Origin: Candidatus Thiomargarita nelsonii
GTDB lineage: Bacteria > Pseudomonadota > Gammaproteobacteria > Beggiatoales > Beggiatoaceae
Direction: 5' to 3'
Assembly: GCA_000785145.2 (NCBI GenBank)
Contig: JSZA02000012.1
Span: 17,633 to 81,632 of the forward strand
Length of the DNA stretch: 64,000 nt
Each line of letters opens with the position of its first letter. The stretch's first letter is position 1. The notes beneath the pieces were generated by a model, which worked only from the letters and a program-made list of their open reading frames with translations, was not told the DNA's origin and made no database searches. Positions 18,364-26,700 of the stretch are shown here, piece by piece. The translations under genes and the position numbers were made by a program.

Positions 18364-18663
18364 GCTATCTCCTCGTTGATAAAAAAAAGATCACTAAGTT
18401 AAGTGTGAAATGGGTGTCATTTTGTCATACAAAAAATAATAATGTCAATTTTTTATTTATTTGGTACAAGATACGACAGATTATGATAGAAAAATAGAAT
18501 GGATGGAAATATATTTTTTATTGGAAGGACTTCGATTGATGACTAGTACAACGGATTAGGGGAATAAACGGATTGCTAACACGATCAGCGATAAATCAAA
18601 ACCGATTTGAGCCAAGGGTTTTGACTTATCCCTGCTAACACTTAAAAAAAACTTACAACCGTT

Positions 18664-21567
18664 TTACAACGCCCGCTGCTCCAACCCCAACCTTGACGAC
18701 AAATCACCCAAAATCTTCGCATTACTCAAAACCGCAACATGCGCCTTATCCGGTTGCAAATAGCTCACCGCCACCCGTTGCAAATCTTCTAGTTTCACCT
18801 GTAAAACTCGATGACGAAATTCACGCAACACACTTGGAGTACGCCCATTTAAGCTATTGAAAAAGCTAGTTATCGCTTCTCCAGCGGGAGAACCAGGGCG
18901 ATCAATACGACTAATCACCCCAAGAATCGCCTCTTCCAAAACCCGCTTATCATGTTTACCATCCTGTAACCAGCTCAAAGAGCGATCAAAATCTGCCAAA
19001 GTCTCCAACAAGCGAGGATCACGATAAGAATAAAAACGAAATGCCCCGCTACTCCCATCATAATTGGCACCACCACCATACGCGCCCCCTTGCTCACGCA
19101 AAGCACGGTGCAAAAAACCATTTTGCAAAAAATGACCTAATACCGTCAAAACCGGCGCATCAGCATGACTTGGCGCCACCGTTGGAAACGCTTTTGCACA
19201 AAAATTCACCTGCGTACTCGTACTCCACGAATTTTTAACCACAAAATTCTCCATCGAAGGGATAAAAGGCTCCCCACCAGACTTTATAGTGCGCCAATGA
19301 AGCTTTGCAAAACTCTCTGCAATCTCATCATGCCGTTCCGCCTCACTCACAACCAACAACTGGCGTGGCGCCTCAAGTAACTGATCACGAATACGCTCCA
19401 ACTTAACAGCAAACGCCTTCAAATTATCCTCATCAACAAAACTATCATCCAAAGCTTTCAAACTTTTCAATCCCGCCAAACCATGCCAACGATGAGAAAA
19501 ATGCCCCGCTGGACTCATACCGTGACTGCACGCACTCATCACCAAATGATGTCCACGCGCCGTGACGCTGTTATCACTATGTGCGCGTAATTGGGCAATC
19601 AACTCGCGCAAACGTGGCAACTCATCAAAACGGACTTGCTCCAAAGTCTCTCGTAACAAAATCCCCAGATCGGCTTGATGACGCGCCAAAGCTTTACCAG
19701 ATAAACTAAACAATCCACGCACATTTTGTACATCAGAAACACTACCACGCACAGAGGCAGTCGCACTAATACCCCCCGTCACAGCCGCCTGTCGCGCCGC
19801 CGTCTCCCGATAATCCTTATCACCACAACCCACTTCCGTCATACAATCACAAAATAAAGGCAAAACATCCAACAAATCCGTATCCAAATCGGGCAAATCA
19901 GCAACAAGGGTTTGATAAACCATACCATTAGTGCCGCGAGCAAACCAAGTCGCAGGCAAACCATTAACAGCTTGAGCCGAGCCCACAGGAATTTTCAACT
20001 CATCAGCCACATCCTCTAAACCCACTTTCGGCAAAATTTCAGGATCATCACATTTATTTTGACGGGCATCTAAAGCGGCGGCTTGTTCAACGATTTTTGC
20101 CTGTTCCGCCTCACTCAGAGCCGCTTTCACCCCCTCTAATTGCGCCTTTTCGTCAGCGACTTCTTGTGCGGCTAAATTTATATCAGGTGCCATCACCACA
20201 CGAACCCGGTGTGGATTATCCAATAATAAATCTCGCACTAAATTCGGAATAAAATCTGGATTTTGACAATCCGCCCGTAACGCGCTCAATACCGGATCAA
20301 TATCGACAAACGCCAGCGGATCACCCCCATGCATCATCGGAGACAAAGTATTCACTAACAAATGCAAACCATAAGGAAAACTATCACCAGTGATTTCACG
20401 TTGGCTCAATTCGATTTGATGTAACATCGACTCCACCATCTCCAATGGCACACCCTTATCAGCAACCTCCTCAAGCACATGAAAAATCAACTTTTCGACA
20501 GCAACCGCCTGCTCAGGATTCGAGCCCTCCAAGCCACACATAAAACTGCCTTCACGACTACTATCATCAAAACCGCACAAAGGCGAAGGCGCAGTACCCA
20601 AAGCACTCGTTTCCAAGGCATGACGTAATGGAGACGCACTATTATCAAGTAACACCCCAGTCAACAGACTCGCATTTATCACCTCACGAATATCAGTGCT
20701 TTTGCCCAATAACCATGCTAATACAATATGCGTTTTATTTTGAACATCTTGATTTTTCTCAATGGGAAAATAATGAAAAGCCTCTTGCGGTGTCTCATAA
20801 CGTTGCTCATCAAGAATTTGCAAACAATCCCTTTTTTGAAAATGCTGCAAAGCACACTCCTCAAACCAACGTTGATGCCCTGCTGCTGGACGATCACCAT
20901 AAGTCATAAAAATGGCATTAGACGGATGATAATGAGTCGCATGAAATGCCCTTAATTGGGCATGGGTTAAATGTGGAATATCCTTAGGATCGCCACCACT
21001 ATTATAATGATAAGTAATAGTGGGAAAAAGATGAGAATGCACCGCCTGCCACAAACGTTGCACAGGAGAACTCAAAGCCCCTTTCATTTCATTAAACACA
21101 ACCCCTTTATAAACCAAGGGCGACTGAGGCGCATTTGGCGTTTCAAATTCGAGACGATGCCCCTCTTGAGCAAAATCAAGGCTATCCAAATTAGGAAAAA
21201 ACGTGGCATCTAAATAGACTTGCAATAAATTATCAAAATCCTTAGAATTTTGACTAGCAAAAGGATAAGCAGTCCAATCGCTACTTGTAAAAGCATTCAT
21301 AAAAGTATTTAAAGAGCGGCGCGTCATCATAAAAAACGGATCGCGCACCGGATAGCGTTGACTACCACACAAAGAGGTATGCTCCAAAATATGCGCTACA
21401 CCGGTAGAATCCTCTGGCACAGTCAAAAAGGCGACTAAAAAAGCATTATTATTATCCTCAGCAGACAAATGCAAATGTCGCGCCCCGGTAGCGACGTGGT
21501 GATATTCCTCAAGCTCAATATTTAAACTAGAAATCGGTGCTTGACGAATAAGAGTAAAAGTGGACAT
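18664..21567 (-). CDS. M16C zinc peptidase (PreP/insulinase type)
   Basis: A 967-residue peptidase of the presequence-protease subfamily. The inverted zinc motif HILEH is at residues 59-63, followed by the strongly conserved CGSQRYPVRDPFFMM and SLNTFMNAFT segments. The length fits the fused two-half M16C clamshell that degrades small peptides in a closed chamber. No signal peptide, so cytoplasmic. ATG at 21567 has a weak AGGA-like site upstream. Its 3' end has been copied to 13348-13507. The 300-bp gap to the kinase gene contains the source of that copy and no gene. Confidence 0.88.
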   Translation of the reverse strand: MSTFTLIRQAPISSLNIELEEYHHVATGARHLHLSAEDNNNAFLVAFLTVPEDSTGVAHILEHTSLCGSQRYPVRDPFFMMTRRSLNTFMNAFTSSDWTAYPFASQNSKDFDNLLQVYLDATFFPNLDSLDFAQEGHRLEFETPNAPQSPLVYKGVVFNEMKGALSSPVQRLWQAVHSHLFPTITYHYNSGGDPKDIPHLTHAQLRAFHATHYHPSNAIFMTYGDRPAAGHQRWFEECALQHFQKRDCLQILDEQRYETPQEAFHYFPIEKNQDVQNKTHIVLAWLLGKSTDIREVINASLLTGVLLDNSASPLRHALETSALGTAPSPLCGFDDSSREGSFMCGLEGSNPEQAVAVEKLIFHVLEEVADKGVPLEMVESMLHQIELSQREITGDSFPYGLHLLVNTLSPMMHGGDPLAFVDIDPVLSALRADCQNPDFIPNLVRDLLLDNPHRVRVVMAPDINLAAQEVADEKAQLEGVKAALSEAEQAKIVEQAAALDARQNKCDDPEILPKVGLEDVADELKIPVGSAQAVNGLPATWFARGTNGMVYQTLVADLPDLDTDLLDVLPLFCDCMTEVGCGDKDYRETAARQAAVTGGISATASVRGSVSDVQNVRGLFSLSGKALARHQADLGILLRETLEQVRFDELPRLRELIAQLRAHSDNSVTARGHHLVMSACSHGMSPAGHFSHRWHGLAGLKSLKALDDSFVDEDNLKAFAVKLERIRDQLLEAPRQLLVVSEAERHDEIAESFAKLHWRTIKSGGEPFIPSMENFVVKNSWSTSTQVNFCAKAFPTVAPSHADAPVLTVLGHFLQNGFLHRALREQGGAYGGGANYDGSSGAFRFYSYRDPRLLETLADFDRSLSWLQDGKHDKRVLEEAILGVISRIDRPGSPAGEAITSFFNSLNGRTPSVLREFRHRVLQVKLEDLQRVAVSYLQPDKAHVAVLSNAKILGDLSSRLGLEQRAL

Positions 21568-21751
21568 TTAAAATCCTTAATAAAGATAGGAGAAATAGGC
21601 GTCCAAGATTTATCTTGGATGGCTGTTAATGGGTATAAAATAGTGTATATTAAAGTCGGACGATAAGATAAAGCAGATGGAAGAAATTAAAATAATAGCC
21701 TCATAAAAAACGCTGATTGACGAAATTATTGAATTACGAAAAGAAATCGAA

Positions 21752-23134
21752 GTGCGTATCGCCGCTATTGAGCGGGGAGAATATGATGACGAAGAGGGAG
21801 CCGAATATATTACTCAGGAACAAAAGCAAACACTTGAAGCTTTATTCGGACAAACCGGAGAACTTTTTTTATCAAATAAATTGGAAGCGGCAAAAGCGGC
21901 ATTTGAAGAACTCTTTGCATTTCAAATAGACGATTTTTCTCTTGATATAGAACGACGGGAACCTCAGGCAAGATATTGTCGTTGCATTTATGAAACCGTC
22001 GCGCCCAAACAACGGATTAAAGCATTGTTAGTAGGCATGGCGCCTGAGCAACCTACTCAGTTTCATAAACCGCTGCGTTTATTTGATGGCAACTATCCTT
22101 TTTTACAGGATATCATTGATGCCCGCCCCGGAGAACTGCCAAATTTTAAAACATTTTTGCCCGCGTGGGAAAAGGCATTAGCCAAAAAACAAAGTGATCG
22201 TGCTGCCCTGTTACGTTTAGAAGCGCTTAATTTGCACAAAGGATTAGAGGGTGTGGCGAGACTGGCACGGACTAAACAACAACCGCTTGACTATTTGTTC
22301 TGGATTGAAAAACTGCTTGAACAAAAAGCATGGAATGAAGTCGCCTCGATTAGCCAAGAAGGCTTAAATGCGTTACCACTTGGAGAATACCGTGCGGTGG
22401 TTGCCGACTCCTTGCTCTTGGCAGCGGAAACATTGGGAGATTTAGAACTGATACTCAATGCGAAAAAAGAAAAATGTTTATCAGCGCCCAGTGATAATAC
22501 TTTGTTAGCTTGGATCAATGAAGCGGAGTCTCAACAGCAAAGAAGCGAGGCACTTAAACAAGCCTTTAATTTTTTATCTAAAAATAAACCATTTGCTTCA
22601 AATCTCTATGCAAAAACGAGTTTGATGGCGGGAGAAATAAATAAAGCTTTTGGGCTGGTTAAAAATGAGAAAGCTTATGGCTGGTCAACAGGCAGAAATC
22701 CGACTGGCGTAGTGTTTGCGGGCATCCTCATCGCATTACTGCCCCTCAATAAGCAACCCGCATCGGTCCTCCTAAAGCTATTACAACGTTATACAAAGAC
22801 CGATTATAGCCTAATCGAACAAATAATACAAGGAATACGCGGGCGGAAATGGCCAGCCAGCCAAACTAAAAAATGGCTAGAATGGGCGGAAACAATCGCT
22901 AAACAACGGATTGAACATATTGTGAGTAACAAACACCGATATGCTTATGAGCGAGCGGCCGAAATTTTGGGAGCGCTGTGCGAATATTTCATCCTAACGA
23001 AAAAAGAAGAACATGGCATTTCTCTCATTGAACATTATCGAAACGTTCAATTTTCTCGTTTTAGCGCATTTATAAGAGAAATTGATCAGGTGATCGCCTC
23101 ATCAAACTTATTAAATCGAAAAAACTTGATTTGA
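21752..23134 (+). CDS. Hypothetical helical-repeat protein; possible interrupted start
   Basis: A 460-residue largely helical protein. Segments such as LEAAKAAFEELFAF and WIEKLLEQKAWNEVASISQEGL look like TPR-type repeats. I recognise no named family. The GTG at 21752 is the first start in the uninterrupted frame, but the same frame continues upstream as KTLIDEIIELRKEIE to a TAA (21704-21706), and before that MEEIKIIAS from an ATG at 21677. The natural start is thus probably 21677 with an in-frame stop at codon 10. It could be a fresh nonsense mutation, a sequencing error, or use of an internal start. Function unknown. Confidence 0.6.
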   Translation: MRIAAIERGEYDDEEGAEYITQEQKQTLEALFGQTGELFLSNKLEAAKAAFEELFAFQIDDFSLDIERREPQARYCRCIYETVAPKQRIKALLVGMAPEQPTQFHKPLRLFDGNYPFLQDIIDARPGELPNFKTFLPAWEKALAKKQSDRAALLRLEALNLHKGLEGVARLARTKQQPLDYLFWIEKLLEQKAWNEVASISQEGLNALPLGEYRAVVADSLLLAAETLGDLELILNAKKEKCLSAPSDNTLLAWINEAESQQQRSEALKQAFNFLSKNKPFASNLYAKTSLMAGEINKAFGLVKNEKAYGWSTGRNPTGVVFAGILIALLPLNKQPASVLLKLLQRYTKTDYSLIEQIIQGIRGRKWPASQTKKWLEWAETIAKQRIEHIVSNKHRYAYERAAEILGALCEYFILTKKEEHGISLIEHYRNVQFSRFSAFIREIDQVIASSNLLNRKNLI

Positions 23135-23243
23135 TCTGGCAGAATTAGCCTATATATTGGCATCCTAAACCTATCGTATAATTTGTGCGTTGGTTATTCG
23201 ATAGCTCTTATTTCATCAACTCACTATTAACAGAGAACATTAA

Positions 23244-23516
23244 ATGAATATATATGTTGGAAATTTACCTTATAGTCTGACAGAAGCGGAAGTGACAGAG
23301 ATGTTTACCGCACACGGAGAAGTCTCACAAGTCAACCTGATCTCCGATAAATATACGGGGCAATCAAAAGGTTTTGCATTTGTTGAAATGCCAAGACAAG
23401 CAGATGCCGAAGAGGCAATCAAAGTACTGAACGACAGTTTAGTAAAAGGAAAAAATATCAAAGTCAATCAAGCCCGCCCAAGAAATGAGCGCCCACAACG
23501 CAGAAATCGGTATTAA
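23244..23516 (+). CDS. RRM-domain RNA-binding protein
   Basis: A 90-residue protein that is a single RNA recognition motif. RNP2 is IYVGNLPY (residues 2-9) and RNP1 is KGFAFVEM (about 41-48), with the usual aromatic residues for stacking on RNA. A short Arg-rich tail (RPRNERPQRRNRY) follows. Such small RRM proteins are common in cyanobacteria and some proteobacteria and are often linked to cold or stress responses. ATG at 23244 with AGAGAA upstream. A GGGGCAATCC hairpin at 23559 may end the transcript. Confidence 0.9.
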   Translation: MNIYVGNLPYSLTEAEVTEMFTAHGEVSQVNLISDKYTGQSKGFAFVEMPRQADAEEAIKVLNDSLVKGKNIKVNQARPRNERPQRRNRY

Positions 23517-23558
23517 TAGTTAGTTAATAGTCACCTAAGCTATCGTTATATTGCTATG

Positions 23559-23585
23559 TAGGGGCAATCCCTTGTGGTTGCCCCT
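23559..23585. repeat. GGGGCAACC-type hairpin repeat
   Basis: AGGGGCAATCC-loop-GGTTGCCCCT hairpin 40 bp after the RRM gene. There is no T-run, so a terminator function is uncertain. The remaining gap to 23954 holds a perfect 14-bp hairpin (TTATATGTAAAGTT, 23722-23757) and no supported gene. Confidence 0.5.
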
Positions 23586-23954
23586 GTGTGAAATTATTTA
23601 TCTGAAAAACTATAAAGCCGATTCTAGCGGCGAAAAAGTCTATTTTGGTAATAATCAATTTACCAAGCTACAATATTCTTCGTCTGGACAACAAGAATCG
23701 CTTTGGATATGAGTAGTTACTTTATATGTAAAGTTAAGCGATAAACTTTACATATAAATATCTATATGTAAAGATTCTGGTATTTTAATCAATAAAAAGT
23801 TTGATATATTTATCAAAGACAAAGAGACTGTTGCGTTGATAACCAGTTGTTTATTTTAACATATCTAAATTTTCAAAATCTTTGCTCAAATGATTAGCCG
23901 TTTGATGAGCTACTTGACAATCACCCAATCAAGATGCTGGGTTTAGCTTTGCTC

Positions 23955-24401
23955 CTACCACTTTTCAATACCCAAATCACGCAAAGGGGGTAAATCCTTT
24001 AAGGCGGCTTGAAAATCCGGTGTTTCATTAAAATAATCATGGAGAGTGAGCAAGTGTATTTTAAATTTATCAATGTCGTCAAACTCTCTTAATCTTTGCC
24101 GAACACCACTGGTGTAGCCAATCCCTGTTAAAACAATACCAATATTCGCTTTGTGACGTACTAAATTACTGTATAAATAATCGGCAAATTCAGCATTTAA
24201 GGGCCGATTTCTCAGCTTAGATTGAAAATATATTTTTTGCTGATTAATAAAACCAACACCATCTATACCACCATCTTTTCCTGAACTGCCCGGTTCTAGT
24301 CCAAGATGAGCTGCACATCGCTGTCCCAAAATCCCTTTTGTTTTGGAATCAGCATTGATAATACCGTCAACTAAAGCACGACTCGCTAAATGATCGAGCA
24401 T
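23955..24401 (-). CDS. Mrr-like PD-(D/E)XK endonuclease domain protein
   Basis: A 148-residue protein. The N-terminal helix ILGQRCAAHLGLEPG is followed by GKDGGIDGVGF and IYFQSKLR, so the catalytic set would be Asp47, Gln60 and Lys62, the D...QxK version of the PD-(D/E)XK fold used by Mrr-type restriction enzymes. A later strand (ANIGIVLTGIGYTSGVRQRL) resembles the Mrr domain's C-terminal part. It aligns over its whole length with the C-terminal half of the next gene upstream (24468-25349). It is third in a minus-strand set after ParA and the RHH protein, with a 66-bp gap containing a GGGGCGAACC hairpin. DNA cleavage is inferred. Confidence 0.65.
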   Translation of the reverse strand: MLDHLASRALVDGIINADSKTKGILGQRCAAHLGLEPGSSGKDGGIDGVGFINQQKIYFQSKLRNRPLNAEFADYLYSNLVRHKANIGIVLTGIGYTSGVRQRLREFDDIDKFKIHLLTLHDYFNETPDFQAALKDLPPLRDLGIEKW

Positions 24402-24467
24402 TCTTGATTTACCTTTCTATAACGTAGGGGCGAACCTGTGTGTTCGCCCTTATTTGTCTGAAAATTT

Positions 24468-25349
24468 CTAATTGTTTAATGTGTCCAAGCCATTTTCAAT
24501 ATCCAAATGACCTAAAAGGGGTAAATCTTTTAAGGCTTCTTTAAAAACAAAGGTTTCATTGACATAATCGTCGAGGGTCAACAGGTGAATTTTCTCAAGC
24601 GCGTCATGCTTTTTTATTAAGCTTGATTTAAAATTCTTAGTGTAACCAACGGCGAAAACAATACCAATCTCTGCTTCATGCTGTTTAAAATTCTTAGACA
24701 AAACATTGGCAATCTGACTATCCAAGTTACTTTTTCTTAAGTTAGAGTAGAAAAATGTCTTTTTTCCATGAGTCAAACCAATACCACTTACGCTACTGCT
24801 ATTTTTTGAGGACGCTTTCTCAGCTTCCAGTCCAAGACAAGCAATACAATGTTGTCCGAATTCTCTTTTCGTTTGTGGACTAGAACTCACAAGGGTATCA
24901 ATGAGCGATGGTTTTGAGTCAACGCTAATTGCTTGACGAGTGGGTTGTTCAACCGCTCTGTTTTCGGCGATTAATCGCTCATAGAGTAAATGAATACCCG
25001 TCAGAATAGATTCTGATGGTTCTTCTTCAATACTGTCTAACCTGGACTGTGTTTCTGCCGTCAGTTTTACCTTCAATGGATGAGTGCCAATATTATCTGG
25101 ATATTCACTCAGTTGATTGACAGGGATACCTCTACTTTGTGCATAAAATACCGCATATTTAGCAACTGAATTAAGCATAACACCAACTGCCAAACCAAGT
25201 ACATCACAAATTGTTTCAAGCTGGTTTTCCTGAGATTCAGTGAGCTTAATGGTAATTTGTGGCGATTGTTCGGTCATTGTTTGTTGCTTTACTTCAGTAA
25301 TCACCTGATTGACATACGTGTCTTCAGATGTTTGACTTTTCGATGGCAT
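24468..25349 (-). CDS. Tandem ribbon-helix-helix-like protein with catalytically dead nuclease-like domain
   Basis: A 293-residue protein. Residues 31-72 (ITIKLTESQ, then two helices) look like a ribbon-helix-helix DNA-binding unit, and 91-128 (LKVKLTAETQ, then SILTGIHLLYERLI) look like a second. Residues 148-285 align with the Mrr-like protein encoded immediately downstream, but the active site is replaced: Asp to Ser188, Gln to Tyr201, Lys to Asn203. The C-termini of the two proteins match closely (LKDLP-L and IHLLTL-DY-NET). It starts 12 bp after the ParA stop. By analogy with ParA partners it may be the DNA-binding adaptor or ParB-like factor of the set. Function is inferred. Confidence 0.6.
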   Translation of the reverse strand: MPSKSQTSEDTYVNQVITEVKQQTMTEQSPQITIKLTESQENQLETICDVLGLAVGVMLNSVAKYAVFYAQSRGIPVNQLSEYPDNIGTHPLKVKLTAETQSRLDSIEEEPSESILTGIHLLYERLIAENRAVEQPTRQAISVDSKPSLIDTLVSSSPQTKREFGQHCIACLGLEAEKASSKNSSSVSGIGLTHGKKTFFYSNLRKSNLDSQIANVLSKNFKQHEAEIGIVFAVGYTKNFKSSLIKKHDALEKIHLLTLDDYVNETFVFKEALKDLPLLGHLDIENGLDTLNN

Positions 25350-25361
25350 CTGGACTTTCTC

Positions 25362-26021
25362 CTACATATAATCATCCAAAAGTGAAGAAAAGTAGTCTTT
25401 TATGTCCTCGCAAGTTTTATTAGAATCCCAGACATATTGTCTCTTTTCATAAACCGCCTTAGACATGAACATAGGAATATTTCTCATTGTTGGAGCGACA
25501 CAACAATTTTTAGGTTTATCGGCGATTTTTTCAAATTCGTCTAAAACAGCATCTTGTTTTACGCCTAAAGGAACAATAATCACTTGGGGAGAATAACTAT
25601 TTTTCGTTTCAAGCATTGCTATGGTTGAAAGTGGGCGATACAAATTTCTTAAGGCTTTGTATTTTTGAGACGCATTAATCGGAATAAACACAAACCCAGG
25701 ATCGTTTTGGGCAATGGTTTGAACCGTATTATATAACGGACTATCAATATCAAGAATGATGTTGTCATATGCCTCTAAATCGCCCTTACCCACTTTTTCT
25801 CGCTTCCTGTTTTCACGAATTGACAACCGATTATTAATCTTTTTGAACTCATTTTCTTTTGGAACACTCCCAGCATAAAATTGCCATGAATCTGCTTGAT
25901 CATCACAATCTATCAACAACGTTCTGCTTAGTTGTGTGGTAAGTATTCCCGCAATATGAATAGCTAGGGTAGTTTTACCTACGCCCCCATTATTATGGGT
26001 ACAAAGGATAATTCTAGGCAA
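25362..26021 (-). CDS. ParA/MinD-type P-loop ATPase
   Basis: I chose TTG at 26021 as start because GGAGG lies four bases before it and it places the P-loop at residue 8, as in ParA proteins. An ATG at 26066 would add 15 residues without a ribosome binding site. The Walker A reads NNGGVGKTT, so the first 'signature' Lys of the deviant motif is replaced by Asn. Walker A' LLIDCDDQADS and Walker B NIILDIDSPL follow. ParA ATPases move or partition DNA with a DNA-binding partner, and here the next gene encodes an RHH-like protein. It lies 80 bp after pgsA on the same strand. Confidence 0.75.
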   Translation of the reverse strand: MPRIILCTHNNGGVGKTTLAIHIAGILTTQLSRTLLIDCDDQADSWQFYAGSVPKENEFKKINNRLSIRENRKREKVGKGDLEAYDNIILDIDSPLYNTVQTIAQNDPGFVFIPINASQKYKALRNLYRPLSTIAMLETKNSYSPQVIIVPLGVKQDAVLDEFEKIADKPKNCCVAPTMRNIPMFMSKAVYEKRQYVWDSNKTCEDIKDYFSSLLDDYM

Positions 26022-26145
26022 TTTTCCTCCAAATGGTGAGGTGATAAGTCTTGAATCATAACACAACGGCTCTATTAGAGCAAGCTAAAGCATGTTTTGT
26101 TAGGAGCCCTAAATTTCTTTTAAATCTTGGACTCCCAAATTGCTA

Positions 26146-26700
26146 TCACTTTTCCCTGAGCAAAATCGGCACCGCCGCCCGCAAGTAAACGATCATCGAC
26201 CACAAAGTTAATATCGCTGCAACATACAACAACACGAATCCTATTTCATAAATAGGCAAACCTAACAGCGGTTCCCCATACAGTAACATTAACAAAGCCG
26301 TCATTTGAGCCGTCGTTTTCACCTTGCCAATCATTGACACAGCTACTTTAGTCCGTTGTCCAATCTCCGCCATCCATTCGCGCAATGCAGAAATCGTAAT
26401 TTCTCGCCCAATAATGATTGCTGCCGGGATTGCCAGCCATGGGTTAGGATGGATTTGTACCAAAAATACCAAGACAACCGCGACAATCAATTTATCGGCA
26501 ACCGGATCTAAAAATGCGCCAAACGCTGACGTTTGATGCCAACGTCTTGCCAAATATCCATCAAACCAATCGGTAATCGCAGCGAGGGCAAAAACGAAAG
26601 TGCTTAATACATTCGCCCAAGCCCAAGGCAAATAAAACACGCCCACAAATACAGGAATTAATATTATTCTTAATAAAGTCAATAAATTAGGTATATTCAC
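26146..26700 (-). CDS. pgsA: CDP-diacylglycerol--glycerol-3-phosphate 3-phosphatidyltransferase
   Basis: A 184-residue integral membrane enzyme. It makes phosphatidylglycerol phosphate, the precursor of phosphatidylglycerol and cardiolipin. The CDP-alcohol phosphotransferase motif is complete: Asp44, Asp47, Gly48, Ala51, Arg52, Gly61, Asp65 and Asp69 (DWFDGYLARR then GAFLDPVADK). About four to five membrane helices are visible. The ATG overlaps the uvrC stop by 4 bp, the usual uvrC-pgsA coupling in gammaproteobacteria. Confidence 0.95.
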   Translation of the reverse strand: MNIPNLLTLLRIILIPVFVGVFYLPWAWANVLSTFVFALAAITDWFDGYLARRWHQTSAFGAFLDPVADKLIVAVVLVFLVQIHPNPWLAIPAAIIIGREITISALREWMAEIGQRTKVAVSMIGKVKTTAQMTALLMLLYGEPLLGLPIYEIGFVLLYVAAILTLWSMIVYLRAAVPILLREK

